Positions 63,401-64,000 of a DNA stretch of 64,000 nucleotides are shown piece by piece (the first letter of the stretch is position 1; every line of letters starts with the position of its first letter). A program made the translations under genes and the position numbers. The notes below the pieces were generated by a model. It was not told where the DNA came from. It saw nothing but the letters and a program-made list of their open reading frames with translations, and made no database searches. The DNA is from Teretinema zuelzerae (lineage in GTDB: Bacteria; Spirochaetota; Spirochaetia; Treponematales; Treponemataceae): positions 1,364,001 through 1,428,000 of the forward strand of contig NZ_JAINWA010000001.1 of assembly GCF_021021555.1 (NCBI RefSeq). Direction: 5' to 3'.

Positions 63401-64000
63401 GAATGTCACGGTTGGAGGCGTTTTATCGATGATGATGGATTGGCCCATCACGATCGAGTAACGGCCCGACGCGTCTTGAACCCGGAGGTAAATTTTCCGG
63501 TTTCCGGCGGCGAGCGACGAGAGATCCGCGATGTTGACGGTGGCGCCCCATGTAACCCCGGCGCCCGCGTCGATGTCGGTTACGGCAGCCGAATACACGG
63601 TTCCTGTTCCCCAATTATAGTCGCCGACCTTCGCGAAGAGGGTTACCGGCCCGCTCGTGTCGTCGGTTGCCTCTATCGATATATCGAGAGTTCCATTGCC
63701 GTTGTCCACAGGAGTCGTTACTGGATCGGTTATGTCGAAGGAAGGATCCATCGTGTCGATCCAGACGGTTCTCTCAGTAAGAACGCTCGTATTCCCGGCC
63801 CGGTCCACAGCGCGAACCTGCAGGAGATTTGCGTTTCCGTCGGAGAAACTGATCGTTCCCGTGAAGGTCGAAGTGCCGGTCAAGCTCACCCAATCGCCGA
63901 AGGCGCCCTCTGTTCCGTCAGGCGAAATCCTGTATTCGATTTTCTGGAGCCCGCTGTTTCCGGTATCGGAAGCGGTTCCGGAAATCGCCCGGCTTGCGGT
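57431..64000 (-). CDS. Giant Ig-repeat surface protein (N-terminus beyond window)
   Basis: 2189 residues are visible, and the frame is open to the right edge, so the start is outside. About eleven Ig-like modules of 80-150 residues repeat a pattern such as VTFSGTASDSNGIDSVAV, VTFRGTTNDGTGSGIATV and VRIFGSAQDNDSVSKVWM, closed by 'IDNTKPT'-type linkers. EF-hand-like loops DVDNDGDFDVDD and DINADGTKESLD suggest Ca2+ binding. An IPT/TIG-like module (EESLTFAGFNMFYTTADT) is followed by about 550 residues that look like a beta-propeller (NIHAAYFDTETKALKYWYN, YVHLAFYRNSTGDLIYMK). There is no sorting motif or autotransporter barrel at the C-terminus. Adhesion or glycan contact is the likely role. The C-terminal third looks less GC-rich than its neighbours. 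Confidence 0.85.
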   Translation of the reverse strand, partial: TASRAISGTASDTGNSGLQKIEYRISPDGTEGAFGDWVSLTGTSTFTGTISFSDGNANLLQVRAVDRAGNTSVLTERTVWIDTMDPSFDITDPVTTPVDNGNGTLDISIEATDDTSGPVTLFAKVGDYNWGTGTVYSAAVTDIDAGAGVTWGATVNIADLSSLAAGNRKIYLRVQDASGRYSIVMGQSIIIDKTPPTVTFASHSTGATINKLVTFSGTASDSNGIDSVAVEVYKNTGTVGVPAWAWIPAESGALIGTTSWELENFDTSVISASSALYDSDAGTTGLQLSVRARVLDAANNETLVERTFLVDQDADRPVVRLSNVKTDGTTTLINTTTVSGTLLDDDGTVALANFAVSEDGSTWVAATANAVLSNPGNPLFYDADTRSFQYSPSTGDGQKYLYFRVTDVAGNTFATPITYVAGDILTYPKLQFSTDSGSAVGSRVAYKIDTNPPDIQSDIYFDSTDPWSFDGATPLADEYRLLNNTIFGGTRAQFALRVAARDTVGIQSVALTIDGTSYTMSKVSGVAGDWEVFTSSATVPIDVSAWTSGAKTVSVLVTDNSGQTSSSTRQIVIDNTKPTVEVTSHSMNEQVTGDVTFRGTTNDGTGSGIATVQYRVGTDASWKSVTGTFSWSIAFTNAAANVITTTATYANDTHAVEQDADIWRLPITIRATDIIGNYIDYVHYLDLDPDGDKPTATILYPATGTTLGGTVRIFGSAQDNDSVSKVWMMIDVDNDGDFDVDDRDALVAYNALYTSARYVMSGTGTAEDPYQFPVTGSASWNISINEKGEFNPASGNPAKPIRYRVRAQDDKSTFGNWSETRTISIDNNVPRLGDPDYLRLVQFDLDGTTVIAERTYEADMYIRGQWYLVGSVADESGIANIRVTNLATSAELANRADNVNADWFTSASVPGGSTNITAPYYTLRIPLGFPTSSSVAGSHSYQIEVTDSSDPVGVTRQNIAVNYDNIAPTVGTITHRSIPVSMTNQIAQSNNTYTIGSTVTEENSGFERLAFFFVRRGNAGNGTVDRVYNPMLSSGARTNLSDLVFTAGDLPRITYAGATRTDENSLTHASIGANANIRVGGLVRIGGVDRRIASVSGNTITFSPAVSVSFTTAEFVYAQIVDNTTAETGDWSGGPDPVISKDDGDGMVEVVERNVSTYNWQASINSLNIPDGPIELHYVAYDKGGNATAGSIATYVSNKRPQIAKVRLGTDLSGDNAFSSTELITYYTAVSGEEKSLVNLASSAFKVKGRLAVIPEFVGGNGTIRYIWETNTPAGTAWDGTTLPITAITGTVNNFTSITETDTSVVHSQAIEIAPATLETMDDLLKLFSFAFWDETEETEQGTDSQWARVNAPMTVDVVDNIGPKAVISPFFWNGTGNGNNSLYNGSKDNGHIELEADLPGPTFTSGGATVYDLDPKVSGKITIRGTAYDDQRLNEIWMFIGSGNTGEFSFPNTVTSSNLFDINADGTKESLDRSYYLLATFNAATGQWVPVAADVNTPAQGWTFSVVQDYLDQTGHKSSWTLHWDSSKITGVAATNRQIRVIATDRRPNASPEAANETADIKTNNRPSYQVDIVPYIREIKRSTDYNTIRSRQGRTSVRQEESLTFAGFNMFYTTADTIVLGGASQTLPGAATNTGFAVTAPTTTRSGAVTLTVNAVPSLNNVNSNTVEYNKEVDITNSDSALWNDDRNLHVWRSNDNQTGANRGYFAGSSDPEYPAMAQNAGVLYASWSNYATSSVFRIANNEDYVFATHRIASSYDPLEQTDIAYGNRPGVIYNANTYGNGLWNYAGAGGIVVWDANANGADNVSTGNGYEVEYLYHDRRLMQFTGQRIAYQGNNIHAAYFDTETKALKYWYNANNNNVAYSARWINVDGGYDAHDGAYTEQYGTNTNTGASITNIYVTNGATVIAGQNIMRDSSNTTYTAPVAGVVDIAIALGARISGTNTTNNQSILFSVRTSTNRVVDVAGTSRSLAAGEFCSIDTTPTNNFPVIAYYDITNRTVKIARATAINPTADQWNLQTVMSAGDLNYNFSGKYISMKVDTLGYVHLAFYRNSTGDLIYMKSTNNPTNGATPYTFGSSVIVDATGSVGIWADITLVNNRPWISYLDSSYTYSFDGLKLAYYDPAFEAETGDTAGEPDTRDGWEYMNAALVYEVENVRTSIEPDGGANFWGVALGYSSNDFYRIAYYVD

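Noticed and set aside
1-64000. tRNA, rRNA, insertion sequences, phage genes, restriction or toxin-antitoxin systems
   Set aside because: I looked for T-loop and acceptor patterns, transposase motifs, integrases and paired small genes, and saw none I could support.

Overview
The window reads as chromosomal DNA of a GC-rich, free-living or gut-type spirochaete close to Treponema. Pointers are a CsgG-like protein with a P13-like tail, a small DUF3996-like outer-membrane protein, a sugar-binding protein whose signal peptide ends in the 'FAGGSSE' style, a tandem nucleoside diphosphate kinase, a cellobiose phosphorylase of the clostridial CbpA type, and signalling genes (chemoreceptor, hybrid kinase, EAL, degenerate HD-GYP). 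I see no rRNA, tRNA, CRISPR array, insertion sequence or prophage. The species is an inference; the family-level calls are firmer.

Layout. 1-3.7 kb: TPR lipoprotein, CsgG-like protein, Lrp regulator with a coupled aminotransferase. 3.8-8.7 kb: full-length PurL and a thioredoxin-fold lipoprotein lacking its CXXC. 8.7-15 kb: an ion-homeostasis operon of two CorC/HlyC-type membrane proteins, a soluble CASTOR/POLLUX-like NAD-binding protein and a chemoreceptor. 15-36 kb: sugar catabolism (two GH94 phosphorylases, NagA, NagB, two ABC permeases, ROK regulator, solute-binding protein, GH20 hexosaminidase), interrupted by a peroxiredoxin with its sigma-54 activator and by the tandem NDK. 36-43.6 kb: a six-gene leftward run from rsmE to XPB helicase and its partner. 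43.6-47.5 kb: M29-type aminopeptidase, aldehyde dehydrogenase, LuxS and MtnN. 47.5-57.3 kb: hybrid histidine kinase, EAL protein, PurU, an HD-GYP-like protein coupled to an outer-membrane protein, and a membrane-anchored solute-binding-like protein. 57.4-64 kb: a giant Ig-repeat surface protein that runs off the right edge.

The best new signal is regulatory. Four promoters in the sugar region (both GH94 genes, the solute-binding protein, and one upstream of the ROK gene) carry the same 23-bp operator with 9-5-9 architecture. It lies 3 bp downstream of the -10 box in three cases and touches it in the fourth. A second palindrome built on TTTGTACA marks nagA, the ROK gene and the hexosaminidase. 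The ROK gene has both, which suggests a node joining beta-glucoside and amino-sugar use. Between these genes a textbook -24/-12 promoter faces the peroxiredoxin next to a divergent sigma-54 activator.

Most genes have clear Shine-Dalgarno sequences, and several starts were moved downstream on that basis. Long open frames opposite real genes are a by-product of high GC and were left out.
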